From positions 1-21,991 of the forward strand of contig JAJYPA010000082.1 in NCBI GenBank assembly GCA_021795795.1: 21,991 bases of DNA, given 5' to 3'. The translations under genes were made by a program, and so were the position numbers. Origin of the DNA: Pseudomonadota bacterium. GTDB taxonomy: Bacteria > Pseudomonadota > Gammaproteobacteria > Halothiobacillales > Halothiobacillaceae. Shown piece by piece: positions 1-9,913 of the stretch; the stretch's first letter is position 1, and every line of letters starts with the position of its first letter. The notes under the pieces were generated by a model, which was given only the letters and a program-made list of their open reading frames with translations, did not search any database and was not told the DNA's origin.

Positions 1-2
1 TC

Positions 3-1193
3 ATGTCAAAAGAGAAATTTGAACGGAACAAACCGCACGTTAACGTGGGCACGATTGGTCACGTCGACCACGGCAAGACCACCTTGACCGCTGCGATCAC
101 CAAAGTGATGGCGGGTTTGCACGGTGGAGCGTCACTGGGCTATGACCAGATCGACAAAGCGCCGGAAGAGAAAGCGCGCGGCATCACCATCAACACCTCA
201 CACGTCGAGTACGAGTCAGACAAGCGTCACTATGCGCACGTTGACTGCCCGGGTCACGCCGACTACGTGAAGAACATGATCACCGGTGCGGCCCAGATGG
301 ACGGCGCGATCCTCGTGTGTTCAGCGGCAGACGGCCCCATGCCACAAACCCGAGAGCACATCCTGCTCTCCCGTCAGGTTGGCGTACCCTACATCGTCGT
401 ATTCCTGAACAAAGCCGACATGGTTGATGATCCGGAACTGCTCGAACTCGTTGAGATGGAAATTCGTGACCTGCTGAGCAAGTATGAATTCCCAGGCGAC
501 GACACCCCGATCGTCACCGGATCAGCGCTTAAAGCCCTCGAAGGCGACACCAGCGACATCGGCGTACCTTCTGTGGTTAAACTCGTAAAAGCGATGGACG
601 ACTACTTCCCGGAACCGGAGCGCGCCATCGACGGCACCTTCCTGATGCCAGTCGAAGACGTATTCTCCATCTCTGGACGCGGTACCGTAGTTACCGGTCG
701 TATCGAGCGTGGCGTCATTAAAGTTGGCGAAGAAGTTGAAATCGTCGGTATCCGTGATACCACCAAGACCACGGTCACCGGTGTGGAAATGTTCCGCAAG
801 CTGCTAGACCAAGGCATGGCGGGCGACAACGTCGGCATTCTGCTGCGCGGCACCAAGCGAGACGACGTTGAGCGTGGACAGGTACTGTGCAAGCCCGGTA
901 CGATCAAGCCGCACACCAAGTTCGAAGCTGAAGTGTACATTCTGGGCAAAGATGAAGGGGGTCGTCATACTCCATTCTTCAACGGCTACCGCCCCCAGTT
1001 CTACTTCCGTACAACGGACGTGACCGGTTCATGCGTACTGCCGGAAGGCACTGAAATGGTCATGCCGGGCGACAACGTGGCCATGACCGTCAGCCTGATT
1101 GCACCGATTGCGATGGAAGATGGCCTGCGTTTTGCGATTCGTGAAGGCGGCCGCACAGTCGGTGCCGGTGTTGTCTCTAAAATCATCGAGTAA
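3..1193 (+). CDS. tuf: Elongation factor Tu (EF-Tu)
   Basis: EF-Tu is the cytoplasmic GTPase that delivers aminoacyl-tRNA to the ribosomal A site. The 396-residue product has the family's usual length. The P-loop GHVDHGKT lies at residues 19-26, switch I RGITI at about 59-63, DCPGH at 81-85 (His85 matches the catalytic His of E. coli EF-Tu) and the guanine-specificity motif NKAD at 136-139. The two beta-barrel domains follow, ending in VSKIIE. The start codon is at the window's left edge, so its ribosome binding site and the expected upstream fusA are outside. Only 5 bp separate it from rpsJ, so the two are probably co-transcribed. Many proteobacteria carry two tuf copies; whether this one does cannot be seen here. 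Confidence 0.98.
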   Translation: MSKEKFERNKPHVNVGTIGHVDHGKTTLTAAITKVMAGLHGGASLGYDQIDKAPEEKARGITINTSHVEYESDKRHYAHVDCPGHADYVKNMITGAAQMDGAILVCSAADGPMPQTREHILLSRQVGVPYIVVFLNKADMVDDPELLELVEMEIRDLLSKYEFPGDDTPIVTGSALKALEGDTSDIGVPSVVKLVKAMDDYFPEPERAIDGTFLMPVEDVFSISGRGTVVTGRIERGVIKVGEEVEIVGIRDTTKTTVTGVEMFRKLLDQGMAGDNVGILLRGTKRDDVERGQVLCKPGTIKPHTKFEAEVYILGKDEGGRHTPFFNGYRPQFYFRTTDVTGSCVLPEGTEMVMPGDNVAMTVSLIAPIAMEDGLRFAIREGGRTVGAGVVSKIIE

Positions 1194-1198
1194 TTAAT

Positions 1199-1510
1199 AT
1201 GGCTTCTCAAACTATCCGTATCCGTCTGAAAAGCTTCGATCATCGCTTGATCGATCGTTCAGCAGCAGAAATCGTTGATACTGCGCGCCGTTCAGGCGCT
1301 CGGGTCAAGGGTCCTATCCCTTTGCCGAGCCGTAAAGAGCGTTTCACCGTTCTGACCTCGCCGCACGTCAATAAAGACGCGCGTGACCAATATGAGCTTC
1401 GCACACACAAGCGGGTGCTTGACATCATTGAGCCAACGGATCGCACTGTTGATTTGTTGATGCAGCTCGATCTTGCTGCCGGTGTGGATGTGCAAATTCG
1501 GTTGAATTAA
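1199..1510 (+). CDS. rpsJ: 30S ribosomal protein S10
   Basis: S10 is a protein of the 30S head and, as NusE, a partner of NusB in transcription antitermination. The 103 residues match the usual length. They contain the conserved stretches [29 protein letters not shown] and [13 protein letters not shown]. The start lies 5 bp after the tuf stop with no strong Shine-Dalgarno sequence (only GAG before the tuf stop), which suggests translational coupling to tuf. There is therefore no room for an S10-operon leader upstream of rpsJ. The leader-like gap lies downstream of it, before rplC. Confidence 0.98.
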   Translation: MASQTIRIRLKSFDHRLIDRSAAEIVDTARRSGARVKGPIPLPSRKERFTVLTSPHVNKDARDQYELRTHKRVLDIIEPTDRTVDLLMQLDLAAGVDVQIRLN

Positions 1511-1529
1511 TTCACTGTTCAAATAGGAC

Positions 1530-1558
1530 TTTACGTTCTGTTTGAATGCTGATAAATT
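1530..1558 (+). promoter_or_regulatory. Candidate sigma70-type promoter upstream of rplC
   Basis: In the rpsJ-rplC gap, TTTACG (1530-1535) and TAAATT (1553-1558) are separated by 17 nt, each matching 4 of 6 consensus bases. The fit is moderate. Its place ahead of a strong hairpin and a 147-bp gap makes it plausible as an entry point for transcription of rplC and the genes after it, but this is inference. Confidence 0.3.
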
Positions 1559-1568
1559 AATGACCCTT

Positions 1569-1598
1569 TTCAGCCCGGCGCTGTTGCGTCGGGCTGAA
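1569..1598 (+). promoter_or_regulatory. Strong RNA hairpin in rpsJ-rplC gap, possible attenuator or leader element
   Basis: A 13-bp stem (TTCAGCCCGGCGC, 1569-1581, against GCGTCGGGCTGAA, 1586-1598) closes a UGUU tetraloop, with one G-U pair. It is preceded by CCCTTTT and followed by TATTTCAGG, so there is no clean U-tract for intrinsic termination. It could be a pause or attenuation structure, a regulatory protein site (L4 controls the S10 operon of E. coli through a leader) or an RNA-processing site. The structure is seen directly; its role is inferred. Confidence 0.6.
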
Positions 1599-1657
1599 TA
1601 TTTCAGGCGAACCGGTCAATCGTAATCGGCGTCTTTCATAAGTTAGAGGTATTAACC

Positions 1658-2302
1658 ATGTCTTTAGGTGTAGTCGGTCGCAAGGTCGGCATGACTCGCG
1701 TCTTTGACGATGCTGGTGTTTCTACGCCAGTGACTGTCATTGAAGTCGAGCCCAATCGCGTGACTCAACTCAAAACCCCGGAAGTGGATGGCTATACGGC
1801 CGTACAGGTAACTACCGGTACGCGTCGTGCCTCGCGTGTGACCAAGGCGATGGCCGGTCACTATGCGAAGGCGCAAACCGCTTCTGGTCGCGCGTCTACC
1901 GAATTCCGTGTTTCTGCAGATGAGCTTGCAGGTTTTCAGCCGGGCGCTGAAATCACAGTCTCCATCTTTGATGGCGTCGAGAAGGTTGACGTGGCAGGCC
2001 AGAGCAAAGGTAAAGGCTTTGCGGGTACCGTTAAGCGTCACAACTTCCGCACTCAAGATGCGACCCATGGTAACTCCCGTTCACACCGTGTGCCTGGTTC
2101 CATAGGTCAAAACCAGACACCGGGTCGTGTATTTCCGGGTAAGAAGATGTCCGGTCATATGGGTGATGAGCGCGTGTCGTCTTTGGGTTTGAAAGTGGTT
2201 CGGGTCGATGTCGAGCGTGGTTTGATCCTCGTGAAAGGCGCCGTGCCTGGTTCAACAGGCGGCGACGTCATCGTTCGTCCTTCTGTCAAGATTAAAGGCT
2301 GA
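1658..2302 (+). CDS. rplC: 50S ribosomal protein L3
   Basis: L3 is an early-assembling 23S rRNA-binding protein whose long loop reaches toward the peptidyl transferase centre. The product has 214 residues (E. coli 209). It opens with [15 protein letters not shown] and holds the conserved loop [21 protein letters not shown] at about residues 136-156. Gln151 aligns with the E. coli Gln150 that PrmB methylates. The start is supported by AGAGGT at 1645-1650, 7 nt before the ATG. It follows a 147-bp gap, the largest within the ribosomal block, so expression may be set partly by the structure there. rplD follows after 8 bp. Confidence 0.98.
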   Translation: MSLGVVGRKVGMTRVFDDAGVSTPVTVIEVEPNRVTQLKTPEVDGYTAVQVTTGTRRASRVTKAMAGHYAKAQTASGRASTEFRVSADELAGFQPGAEITVSIFDGVEKVDVAGQSKGKGFAGTVKRHNFRTQDATHGNSRSHRVPGSIGQNQTPGRVFPGKKMSGHMGDERVSSLGLKVVRVDVERGLILVKGAVPGSTGGDVIVRPSVKIKG

Positions 2303-2310
2303 GGCACGTC

Positions 2311-2919
2311 ATGGAATTACAGGTTAAAGATGGCGCTGCGATCAGCGTCTCAGAAGAAATTTTCGATCGCAGCTACAACGAAGGTCTGATTCATCAGGCG
2401 GTGGTTGCGTTTATGGCTGGTGCCCGTTCTGGCACCAAGCGTCAATTGACACGCTCAGAAGTTTCCGGTGGCGGTAAAAAGCCCTGGAATCAGAAAGGAA
2501 CAGGGCGTGCCCGTGCCGGCTCTACTCGCTCTCCTGTCTGGCGTACCGGTGGTGTGACCTTTGCAGCCCGTCCGCGTAACTTCGATCAGAAGATCAACCG
2601 TAAAGCGTATCGTGTTGCGATGGCTTCTATCTTCTCTGAACTGGTTCGTCAAGATCGCTTGATCGTTGTCGAGTCGCTGACAGTTTCTTCACCTAAGACA
2701 CGTGAAGTGTTGGGTCTGGTGAAAAATCTGGGTATTCAGGGTGGTCGCACATTGTTTGTTGCAGAAGCATTCGATGAGCATTTCTTCCTGGGTTCGCGGA
2801 ACGTGATTGAGCTGGGCTATCTCACGGCTGATATGTTGGATCCGGTGAGTCTGGTTGGCGCCGAGCGCGTGGTGATTACCCGTGCAGCCGTCAAAATGGT
2901 TGAGGAGTGGTTGTCATGA
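2311..2919 (+). CDS. rplD: 50S ribosomal protein L4
   Basis: L4 binds 23S rRNA, and its extended loop lines the polypeptide exit tunnel; in E. coli it also represses its own S10 operon. The product has 202 residues (E. coli 201). The tunnel loop is clear at about residues 47-90, with [19 protein letters not shown], the region where macrolide-resistance changes are known in other bacteria. The globular C-terminal part follows. The stop codon overlaps the rplW start as ATGA (2916-2919), a sign of translational coupling. Confidence 0.97.
   Translation: MELQVKDGAAISVSEEIFDRSYNEGLIHQAVVAFMAGARSGTKRQLTRSEVSGGGKKPWNQKGTGRARAGSTRSPVWRTGGVTFAARPRNFDQKINRKAYRVAMASIFSELVRQDRLIVVESLTVSSPKTREVLGLVKNLGIQGGRTLFVAEAFDEHFFLGSRNVIELGYLTADMLDPVSLVGAERVVITRAAVKMVEEWLS
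2901..2907 (+). promoter_or_regulatory. Shine-Dalgarno site deciding the rplW start
   Basis: TGAGGAG lies 8 nt before the ATG at 2916. It overlaps the upstream in-frame GTG at 2907, so that GTG cannot be the start it serves. Confidence 0.7.
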
Positions 2920-3209
2920 TGCGGGAAAAACTTTTTGACGTATTGCGTTCACCGCTGGTGACCGAAAAAACAGCGCGGGCGAATCAAGAAAACCAGTATG
3001 CGTTCCGTGTGTCTACTACGGCAACCAAGGCAGACATCAAGGCGGCAGTCGAGCAACTGTTCAGCGTTAATGTCCTGTCGGTTCAAACGCTGAACGTGGC
3101 TGGCAAGGCTCGCCGTTTCCGCGGTGTGGCTGGTCGTCGCGCTGCTTGGAAAAAGGCTTATGTCACTCTGGCTGAAGGTCAAGCGATTGATCTGGGCCAG
3201 GCGAACTAA
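2916..3209 (+). CDS. rplW: 50S ribosomal protein L23
   Basis: L23 sits at the rim of the exit tunnel and is the docking site for trigger factor and the signal recognition particle. With the ATG at 2916 it has 97 residues (E. coli 100). Its N terminus [18 protein letters not shown] aligns with E. coli MIREERLLKVLRAPHVSEK; Glu17 corresponds to the Glu18 used by trigger factor. An in-frame GTG at 2907 is less likely because it lies in the ribosome binding site. A second ATG at 2919 is also possible. The start overlaps the rplD stop by 4 nt. Confidence 0.95.
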   Translation: MMREKLFDVLRSPLVTEKTARANQENQYAFRVSTTATKADIKAAVEQLFSVNVLSVQTLNVAGKARRFRGVAGRRAAWKKAYVTLAEGQAIDLGQAN

Positions 3210-3238
3210 ACCGGTCTGGTTAAGTAAGGAATTAAATC

Positions 3239-4063
<825 letters not shown>

Positions 4064-4087
4064 TTCACTGATATAGAGGGTTAAAAG

Positions 4088-4363
4088 GTGCCACGTTCAC
4101 TTAAGAAAGGTCCCTTCGTGGACCATCACTTGCTGAAAAAGGTGGAAGAGGCTGCTGCGGCCAATAACCGTCGGCCCATAAAGACCTGGTCTCGTCGCTC
4201 GATGATCCTTCCGGATTTCATTGGCTTGACCATCGCGGTCCATAACGGTCGCCAGCACATTCCAGTTCTTGTCAACGAAAACATGGTTGGACACAAACTC
4301 GGTGAGTTTGCGCCTACCCGGACTTACCGGGGACATGTGGCTGACAAGAAAGCCAAGCGCTAG
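4088..4363 (+). CDS. rpsS: 30S ribosomal protein S19
   Basis: S19 forms a head complex with S13 near the A-site tRNA. The 91-residue product starts [18 protein letters not shown] and contains [26 protein letters not shown]. Translation starts at a GTG, supported by AGAGGG at 4075-4080, 7 nt upstream, and by alignment of PRSLKKGPF with the family N terminus. rplV follows after 9 bp. Confidence 0.97.
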   Translation: MPRSLKKGPFVDHHLLKKVEEAAAANNRRPIKTWSRRSMILPDFIGLTIAVHNGRQHIPVLVNENMVGHKLGEFAPTRTYRGHVADKKAKR

Positions 4364-4372
4364 GAGACTGAT

Positions 4373-4705
4373 ATGCAAGCTACAGCTTTACACCGTTATG
4401 CACGAATTTCTCCTCAGAAGGCCCGCCTAGTTGCGGATCTGGTGCGGGGGCAGGGCGTCGCCCAGGCCATTGAAACATTGACGTTCAGCGACAAGAAAGG
4501 CGCTGATCTGATCAAGAAGGTTCTGGAGTCGGCGATTGCCAACGCGGAAAACAATGAAGGCGCAGACGTCGATCGTCTGCGTATCGCGACGATCATGGTC
4601 GACGAGGGTCCGGTTTTGAAACGTTTCCGTGCACGAGCCAAAGGCCGCGGTGCACGTATCCTGAAAAAAACCAGTCATATTCTAGTCACGGTCAGCGAGC
4701 GGTAA
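4373..4705 (+). CDS. rplV: 50S ribosomal protein L22
   Basis: L22 contacts all 23S rRNA domains, and its long beta-hairpin lines the exit tunnel next to L4. The product has 110 residues, the E. coli length. It has [19 protein letters not shown] near the N terminus and the tunnel hairpin [22 protein letters not shown] at about residues 81-102, the region altered in macrolide-resistant strains of other species. TAGGAGA overlaps the rpsS stop and serves the ATG. rpsC follows after 10 bp. Confidence 0.97.
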   Translation: MQATALHRYARISPQKARLVADLVRGQGVAQAIETLTFSDKKGADLIKKVLESAIANAENNEGADVDRLRIATIMVDEGPVLKRFRARAKGRGARILKKTSHILVTVSER

Positions 4706-4715
4706 GGGGAGAGTT

Positions 4716-5390
4716 ATGGGTCAGAAAGTACATCCGGTAGGATTCCGGCTCGGGATTTCCTCTGATTGGACATCTCGCTGGTATGCCGATAGTAAGTTGT
4801 TTCCGGTTCAGTTGAACCAGGATGTGCGTACGCGTGCGTTCATCAAGAACAAACTGAAAGAAGCATCCGTTTCACGTATTCAGATCGAGCGTCCAGCCCG
4901 TTCTGCGTCAGTTACTATCCATACGGCTCGTCCCGGGATCGTGATTGGTCGCAAGGGTGAGGACATTGAGCGTCTTCGCGGTGAAATTGCGCCGATGCTG
5001 GGGGTTGATCGCAACGCGGTCAAACTCTCGGTTGAAGAGATTCGCAAGCCTGAACTGGATGCTCAACTGGTCGCTGAATCTATTGCACAGCAGCTCGAGC
5101 GCAGGATCATGTTCCGTCGCGCCATGAAGCGTGCCGTGCAGACCTCCATGCGCCTCGGTGCTGGTGGGATCAAAGTCAATGTATCTGGTCGATTAGGCGG
5201 TGCAGAAATTGCCCGTAACGAATGGTACCGCGAAGGTCGTGTGCCCTTGCACACCCTGCGTGCCGATATCGATTACGGCTTTGCAGAGGCCCAAACTACC
5301 TACGGCATCATCGGTGTCAAAGTTTGGATTTTTAAAGGTGAAGTTTTTGGCGTCCCGGGTAACCGCGATGGCAAAGCAGCGACAGCCTGA
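4716..5390 (+). CDS. rpsC: 30S ribosomal protein S3
   Basis: S3 sits at the mRNA entry channel and, with S4 and S5, contributes to ribosomal mRNA unwinding. The product has 224 residues (E. coli 233). It begins [13 protein letters not shown], and its type II KH domain holds [15 protein letters not shown] at about residues 74-88. The C-terminal domain includes [20 protein letters not shown] and [18 protein letters not shown] precedes the ATG. The C-terminal tail is slightly shorter than in E. coli, a part that varies in the family. Confidence 0.97.
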   Translation: MGQKVHPVGFRLGISSDWTSRWYADSKLFPVQLNQDVRTRAFIKNKLKEASVSRIQIERPARSASVTIHTARPGIVIGRKGEDIERLRGEIAPMLGVDRNAVKLSVEEIRKPELDAQLVAESIAQQLERRIMFRRAMKRAVQTSMRLGAGGIKVNVSGRLGGAEIARNEWYREGRVPLHTLRADIDYGFAEAQTTYGIIGVKVWIFKGEVFGVPGNRDGKAATA

Positions 5391-5421
5391 ACCGATCAGA
5401 TAGGTAAGTGGAGCTAACATT

Positions 5422-5835
5422 ATGCTGCTGCCAAAACGTACAAAATTCCGCAAGCAGTTCCGGGGCAAAAATCGGGGCATTGCGACGACAGGCAATAAAG
5501 TGAGCTTTGGTGAATTCGGTCTGAAATCACTGGAGCGTGGTGAAATTACATCTCGTCAAATCGAGTCGGCTCGTCGTGCCATTTCACGTCATGTGAAGCG
5601 GGGCGGCAAGATCTGGATCCGGATTTTTCCGGACACTCCGATCACCAAGAAGCCACTCGAAGTGCGGATGGGTAAGGGTAAAGGGAGCGTTGAGTACTGG
5701 GTGGCTAAAATCCAGCCCGGCAAGATGCTTTATGAAATTGAAGGTGTGACAGAAGATATCGCGCGTCAAGCGTTCTCATTGGCCTCGGCCAAGCTTCCCG
5801 TCAAGACGACCTTCGTAACGCGGGTACTGATGTAA
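5422..5835 (+). CDS. rplP: 50S ribosomal protein L16
   Basis: L16 binds near helix 38 and the A-site tRNA elbow and is a late assembly protein. The product has 137 residues (E. coli 136). It shows [43 protein letters not shown] and [11 protein letters not shown]. Arg82 aligns with the E. coli Arg81 that the oxygenase YcfD hydroxylates; whether that happens here is unknown. Its stop shares one base with the rpmC start (TAATG), indicating coupling. Confidence 0.98.
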   Translation: MLLPKRTKFRKQFRGKNRGIATTGNKVSFGEFGLKSLERGEITSRQIESARRAISRHVKRGGKIWIRIFPDTPITKKPLEVRMGKGKGSVEYWVAKIQPGKMLYEIEGVTEDIARQAFSLASAKLPVKTTFVTRVLM

Positions 5836-6032
5836 TGGGCAAAATCATTAACGAATTGCGCGAAAAATCACCAGAAGGTCTGCGTGAGGAATTGTTGGCG
5901 ATCAAACGCGAACAGTTCAATCTGCGCATGCAAAAAGCGACGGGTCAGGAATCCAAATCGCACTTGATTCGTGAAGCGCGAAAAAATGTGGCTCGGATCA
6001 AAACGATTCTGACCGAGAAGGAGCAAGGCTGA
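5835..6032 (+). CDS. rpmC: 50S ribosomal protein L29
   Basis: L29 is a small two-helix protein beside L23 at the exit tunnel mouth. The product has 65 residues (E. coli 63), with the typical [32 protein letters not shown] core and a basic C-terminal helix. It begins inside the rplP stop (TAATG) without a strong Shine-Dalgarno sequence, so it is probably translated by coupling. One base separates its TGA from the rpsQ ATG. Confidence 0.95.
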   Translation: MGKIINELREKSPEGLREELLAIKREQFNLRMQKATGQESKSHLIREARKNVARIKTILTEKEQG

Positions 6033-6033
6033 G

Positions 6034-6303
6034 ATGTCTACTGAAACAAACGAAAATGTCGTCCGTACCCGGGTTGGTCTCGTGACTAGCGACAAGATGG
6101 ATAAATCAATCACGGTTGCTATCGAGCGCCGAGTCAAGCATCCCTTGTACGGTAAGTTCATTACGAAAACCACAAAGCTTCACGTTCACGACGAAGACAA
6201 TCAGTCTCGTGTGGGCGATAGCGTTGAAATCCGTGAGTCACGTCCGATTTCCAAGACGAAATCCTGGACATTGGTTCGCGTTATTACCCGCGCAGCCGTA
6301 TAA
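6034..6303 (+). CDS. rpsQ: 30S ribosomal protein S17
   Basis: S17 is a primary 16S rRNA-binding protein of the 30S body with an OB fold. The product has 89 residues (E. coli 84). It shows [29 protein letters not shown] and the later [26 protein letters not shown] in the rpmC end supports the start. Only 12 bp separate it from rplN, so no separate spc promoter can lie wholly between the two genes. Confidence 0.97.
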   Translation: MSTETNENVVRTRVGLVTSDKMDKSITVAIERRVKHPLYGKFITKTTKLHVHDEDNQSRVGDSVEIRESRPISKTKSWTLVRVITRAAV

Positions 6304-6315
6304 GGAGCAAGAATC

Positions 6316-6684
6316 ATGATTCAAATGCAAACCATTCTGGACTCGGCGGATAACAGTGGTGCCAAGAAAATCCAGTGCATCAAGGTGCTGGGTGGCTCAC
6401 ACCGCCGTTATGCGGGTATTGGTGACATCATAAAGGTGTCTATTAAAGATGCTATCCCACGCGGTCGTGTCAAAAAGGGTGACGTGTACAACGCCGTTGT
6501 TGTACGCACAGCTAAAGGTGTTCGTCGCGCGGACGGTTCGCTGATCCGTTTCGATGGTAATGCAGCTGTTTTGTTAAACGCTAAACTCGAGCCAATCGGC
6601 ACACGTATCTTTGGCCCTGTCACCCGCGAACTGCGTGGCGAGAAGTTCATGAAGATTGTGTCGCTTGCTCCCGAAGTGATTTGA
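6316..6684 (+). CDS. rplN: 50S ribosomal protein L14
   Basis: L14 lies at the subunit interface, contacts L19 and the 16S rRNA, and is the usual docking site of the silencing factor RsfS. The product has 122 residues (E. coli 123). It shows [37 protein letters not shown], then [20 protein letters not shown] and [21 protein letters not shown] precedes the ATG. It is the first gene of the spc-type group here, with no gap marking a separate operon. Confidence 0.98.
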   Translation: MIQMQTILDSADNSGAKKIQCIKVLGGSHRRYAGIGDIIKVSIKDAIPRGRVKKGDVYNAVVVRTAKGVRRADGSLIRFDGNAAVLLNAKLEPIGTRIFGPVTRELRGEKFMKIVSLAPEVI

Positions 6685-6694
6685 GGATATCGCC

Positions 6695-7018
6695 ATGCGT
6701 AAAATTCGACAAGGTGATGAAGTAGTTGTCATCGCAGGTAAAGACAAAGGTCGTCGCGGCACAGTGTTGCGCGTGATCAATGAAGGTGCTCGCGTTGTCG
6801 TCGAAAATATCAACAAGGTCAAGAAGCATATGAAGCCCAACCCAATGCTGGGGCAGACGGGCGGAATTATCGAAATGGAGAAATCCATTGATATTTCTAA
6901 CGTAATGCTGTTTAATCCCGCCTCCGAAAAAGGTGACCGGGTCGGCTTCAAGCAGCTTGAAGACGGTACAAAGGTTCGTTTTTTTAAATCCAACGGCGAA
7001 GTCGTTGATACTAAATAG
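6695..7018 (+). CDS. rplX: 50S ribosomal protein L24
   Basis: L24 is one of the two initiators of large-subunit assembly and binds the 5' end of 23S rRNA. The product has 107 residues (E. coli 104). It has the KOW motif [20 protein letters not shown] at about residues 8-27, then [27 protein letters not shown], formed partly by the rplN stop, precedes the ATG. rplE follows after 11 bp. Confidence 0.97.
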   Translation: MRKIRQGDEVVVIAGKDKGRRGTVLRVINEGARVVVENINKVKKHMKPNPMLGQTGGIIEMEKSIDISNVMLFNPASEKGDRVGFKQLEDGTKVRFFKSNGEVVDTK

Positions 7019-7029
7019 GTTGATTCAAA

Positions 7030-7569
7030 ATGTCTCGTCTTCAGGAATTATACTCCAATACGTATCAGGCCGAGCTTAAGGCTAAGCTCGGTATCGATAA
7101 CGTTATGGCCGTTCCGAAGCTGACCAAGATTACATTGAACATGGGCCTGGGTGACTCGGCACGTGACAAGAAAGTAATCGATAGTGCAGTGAACGAACTG
7201 GCCGCGATTACGGGGCAAAAGCCCGTTGTGACTTATGCGCGTAAGTCGATTGCCGGCTTCAAGCTGCGCGAAGGGATGCCGTTAGGCGTCAAGGTGACCC
7301 TGAGAGGAAGTACGATGTACGAATTCTTCGATCGGTTGATCCAGATCTCTGTTCCTCGCATACGTGATTTCCGTGGCCTCAATCCTAAGTCGTTTGACGG
7401 TCGTGGCAATTACAGTATGGGTGTGAAAGAGCAAATTATTTTCCCGGAAATTGATTACGACAAAATCGATCAAATCCGCGGGATGGATATCACGATCACG
7501 ACTACCGCTCAGAATGATGACCAGGCACGAGCTTTGCTCGAATGCTTCGGTTTCCCGTTCCGCCGGTAA
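7030..7569 (+). CDS. rplE: 50S ribosomal protein L5
   Basis: L5 binds 5S rRNA in the central protuberance and forms bridge B1b with S13. The 179-residue product has the E. coli length. It shows [46 protein letters not shown], and [30 protein letters not shown]. The Shine-Dalgarno sequence is weak (AGG about 11 nt before the ATG), so coupling to rplX is likely. In E. coli S8 represses the spc operon at this junction; I could not recognise that site by eye here. Confidence 0.97.
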   Translation: MSRLQELYSNTYQAELKAKLGIDNVMAVPKLTKITLNMGLGDSARDKKVIDSAVNELAAITGQKPVVTYARKSIAGFKLREGMPLGVKVTLRGSTMYEFFDRLIQISVPRIRDFRGLNPKSFDGRGNYSMGVKEQIIFPEIDYDKIDQIRGMDITITTTAQNDDQARALLECFGFPFRR

Positions 7570-7580
7570 GGGAGTTTTAA

Positions 7581-7886
7581 ATGGCTAAGAAAAGTATGTT
7601 GAATCGGGAAGAGCAGCGTAAAAAGCTCTCTGCCCGTTATCAAGCTAAGCGCGATCAATTGCGTGCTGTTCTGATTGATCAGAATGCGGATTTCGATGCG
7701 AAAATGCAGGCTTCCGCTGCATTGACCAAGTTGCCACGTGACTCTTCCGTGTGCCGCCAGGTTCGCCGTTGCGCGATCACAGGTCGCCCGAAGGGTGTTT
7801 ATCGCAAGTTCGCGCTCGGTCGGAACAAGCTCCGTCAATTGGCGATGTCTGGTGAGATACCAGGCCTGCGCAAAGCAAGTTGGTAA
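7581..7886 (+). CDS. rpsN: 30S ribosomal protein S14, long form without a full zinc site
   Basis: S14 is a late-assembling head protein. The 101-residue product is the long form. It ends ALGRNKLRQLAMSGEIPGLRKASW and contains LPRDSSVCRQVRRCAITGRPKGVYRKF. Only two cysteines are present, Cys58 and Cys64, and they do not make the CxxC pairs of the zinc-binding short form, so zinc independence is expected. AAGGGAG precedes the ATG. Confidence 0.97.
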   Translation: MAKKSMLNREEQRKKLSARYQAKRDQLRAVLIDQNADFDAKMQASAALTKLPRDSSVCRQVRRCAITGRPKGVYRKFALGRNKLRQLAMSGEIPGLRKASW

Positions 7887-7898
7887 TGAGGTGACATT

Positions 7899-8291
7899 AT
7901 GAGTATGAGTGATCCAATTTCCGACATGCTGACCCGTATCCGTAACGCTCAGAATGCCCGTAAGCCGAGCGTTAGCATGCCTTCATCTAAGTTCAAGCAA
8001 GCAATTGCCAAAGTTCTGAAAGAAGAAGGTTACATCGGTGACTTCCAGGTTTCGGGCGACACCAAGCCAACCTTGTCTATTGCCCTGAAATATTTTCAGG
8101 GTAAACCGGTTATTGACATGATCAAGCGTGTTTCTAAGCCCGGTTTTCGTGTTTACAAAAATGCGGACGAATTGCCTACCGTGATCGGTGGTCTGGGTGT
8201 GGCTATTCTTTCTACATCACAGGGTGTCATGCCTGATCGCGAAGCGCGTCGGCAGAATATCGGTGGTGAAGTTATTTGCCTCGTATCTTAA
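7899..8291 (+). CDS. rpsH: 30S ribosomal protein S8
   Basis: S8 is a primary binder of the 16S central domain; in E. coli it also represses translation of the spc operon. The 130-residue product has the E. coli length. It begins [18 protein letters not shown] and has [19 protein letters not shown] and the C-terminal [23 protein letters not shown]. The first ATG (7899) is preferred over the second at 7905 because GAGGTGA lies at proper distance and E. coli S8 also begins MSM. Confidence 0.97.
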   Translation: MSMSDPISDMLTRIRNAQNARKPSVSMPSSKFKQAIAKVLKEEGYIGDFQVSGDTKPTLSIALKYFQGKPVIDMIKRVSKPGFRVYKNADELPTVIGGLGVAILSTSQGVMPDREARRQNIGGEVICLVS

Positions 8292-8304
8292 TTGGGAGTG
8301 AATC

Positions 8305-8832
8305 ATGAGTCGTGTTGCTAAAAAGCCCGTCGCTATTCCCAAAGGTGTCGAGGTTAAATTGAATGGACAGGTTATCTCATTCAAGGGCCCGAAAGGTCAG
8401 CTTGAACTGACATTGCATAAATCAGTCAGTGTCGATATGGCCGACAACGAATTGCGATTTGAGCCTGAGTCAGACCAGTATATTGCGTTGGCGGGCACCA
8501 TGCGCGCCCTGGCTAACAACAACATCCAGGGTGTAGCTGCTGGTTTCGAAATGAAGCTGCAACTGGTTGGTGTGGGTTATCGTGCACAGGTACAGGGTAG
8601 CGTTCTAAATCTTGCACTGGGTTACTCCCATCCAATCAACTTTGCAATCCCTGCGGGCATCACTATTGAAACGCCTTCACAAACGGAAATCATTATCCGT
8701 GGTGCAGATCGTCAACAAGTTGGTCAAGTGGCTTCCAATATTCGTGGTTACCGTCCGCCAGAGCCGTATAAGGGCAAGGGCGTCAAGTACCATGATGAAG
8801 TCATCTTCCGTAAGGAAGCGAAGAAGAAATAA
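8305..8832 (+). CDS. rplF: 50S ribosomal protein L6
   Basis: L6 is a two-domain protein near the GTPase-associated region and helix 97. The product has 175 residues (E. coli 177). It shows [42 protein letters not shown] and the conserved [20 protein letters not shown] near the C terminus. GGGAGTGA precedes the ATG. rplR follows after 9 bp. Confidence 0.97.
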   Translation: MSRVAKKPVAIPKGVEVKLNGQVISFKGPKGQLELTLHKSVSVDMADNELRFEPESDQYIALAGTMRALANNNIQGVAAGFEMKLQLVGVGYRAQVQGSVLNLALGYSHPINFAIPAGITIETPSQTEIIIRGADRQQVGQVASNIRGYRPPEPYKGKGVKYHDEVIFRKEAKKK

Positions 8833-8841
8833 GGGTTAGCT

Positions 8842-9198
8842 ATGAACGAAAAATCACAAAATCGACTGCGTCGTGCGCGCCGCACACGTGCCAAAATCGT
8901 CCGGCTAGGTGTTCATCGGCTGACGGTTTACCGTACAGCGCAGCATACCTACGCACAGATATTTACGCCTGATGGCGCGACAGTCGTTGCATCATCCTCA
9001 ACGTTGCACCCGGGTGTGATCGAAGCGGGCAAGCATGGTGGCAACATTGAAGCCGCCAAGCGTGTTGGAGAAATGGTCGCAAAGGCTGCCTTGGCCAAAG
9101 GCATTACAAACGTAGCATTTGACCGTTCTGGATTCATTTTCCATGGCCGGATCAAGGCATTGGCCGAATCCGCTCGTGAAGCCGGTCTGCAATTCTAA
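8842..9198 (+). CDS. rplR: 50S ribosomal protein L18
   Basis: L18 binds 5S rRNA together with L5. The product has 118 residues (E. coli 117). It shows a basic N terminus ([13 protein letters not shown]), the central [15 protein letters not shown] and the C-terminal [35 protein letters not shown] before the ATG overlaps the rplF stop region. rpsE follows after 11 bp. Confidence 0.97.
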   Translation: MNEKSQNRLRRARRTRAKIVRLGVHRLTVYRTAQHTYAQIFTPDGATVVASSSTLHPGVIEAGKHGGNIEAAKRVGEMVAKAALAKGITNVAFDRSGFIFHGRIKALAESAREAGLQF

Positions 9199-9209
9199 GA
9201 GGTTATGCA

Positions 9210-9725
9210 ATGAGTAGAAATTCTAACGAAGTTGCGACCGATGGCTTGATCGAGAAACTCGTGGCTGTGAACCGGGTTGCCAAGGTCGTCAAAGGTGGTC
9301 GTATTTTTTCATTCACCGCGCTGACGGTTGTTGGCGATGGCGAGGGTCGTGTTGGTTTCGGCTACGGTAAGGCGAAAGAAGTACCGGCCGCCATCCAGAA
9401 GGCGATGGACCGCGCAAAGCGCAATATGGTTGATGTGCCATTGCGTGACGGTACGCTTTATTACTCGACTATCGGTAATCATGGTGCCGCTCAGGTGTTC
9501 ATGAAGCCAGCCTCCGAAGGTACCGGCGTTATTGCCGGTGGTGCGATGCGTGCCGTATTCGAGGCCGTTGGCGTGCGTAACGTTTTGGCTAAATGCATCG
9601 GTACTCGTAATCACATGAATGTGATTCGCGCTACTGTTAAGGGCCTTCAATCAATCAATTCACCAGAAATGATTGCTTCTAAGCGTGGAAAGCGTGTAGA
9701 AGAGATTGTTGGGAGTGCGTCATGA
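9210..9725 (+). CDS. rpsE: 30S ribosomal protein S5
   Basis: S5 lies at the mRNA entry channel; it takes part in decoding accuracy and is the known site of spectinomycin-resistance changes. The product has 171 residues (E. coli 167). The double-stranded RNA-binding domain is recognisable from [42 protein letters not shown] (residues 18 to about 59). The C-terminal domain holds [26 protein letters not shown]. Its TGA overlaps the rpmD start as ATGA (9722-9725). Confidence 0.97.
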   Translation: MSRNSNEVATDGLIEKLVAVNRVAKVVKGGRIFSFTALTVVGDGEGRVGFGYGKAKEVPAAIQKAMDRAKRNMVDVPLRDGTLYYSTIGNHGAAQVFMKPASEGTGVIAGGAMRAVFEAVGVRNVLAKCIGTRNHMNVIRATVKGLQSINSPEMIASKRGKRVEEIVGSAS

Positions 9726-9913
9726 GCCAGCAGTCAATGATTCGTATTAAATTGATTCGTTCAACCATCGGGCGTTTAGCCGCGCACAAAGCGTGTGTAA
9801 AAGGTCTCGGTCTGCGTCGCATGCATCATGAAGTTGAAGTCATGGATACGCCAGAGAATCGCGGCATGATCAACAAAATCGAGTATATGCTCGAAGTTCA
9901 GGAGTCTAAGTAA
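9722..9913 (+). CDS. rpmD: 50S ribosomal protein L30
   Basis: L30 is a small protein of the large subunit found in most but not all bacteria. The product has 63 residues (E. coli 59), with [47 protein letters not shown]. The extra residues are at the ends. It overlaps rpsE by 4 nt and its stop shares a base with the rplO start, so the three are probably translated as a coupled series. TTGGGAG at about 9710-9716 is the likely ribosome binding site. Confidence 0.96.
   Translation: MSQQSMIRIKLIRSTIGRLAAHKACVKGLGLRRMHHEVEVMDTPENRGMINKIEYMLEVQESK

Noticed and set aside
2907..2915. GTG start for rplW at 2907
   Set aside because: It lies in the TGAGGAG ribosome binding site that serves the ATG at 2916, which aligns with the E. 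coli N terminus.
7000..7060. S8 autoregulatory RNA site at the rplX-rplE junction
   Set aside because: This is the E. coli location, but I could not see the characteristic helix by eye. A covariance-model search would be needed.
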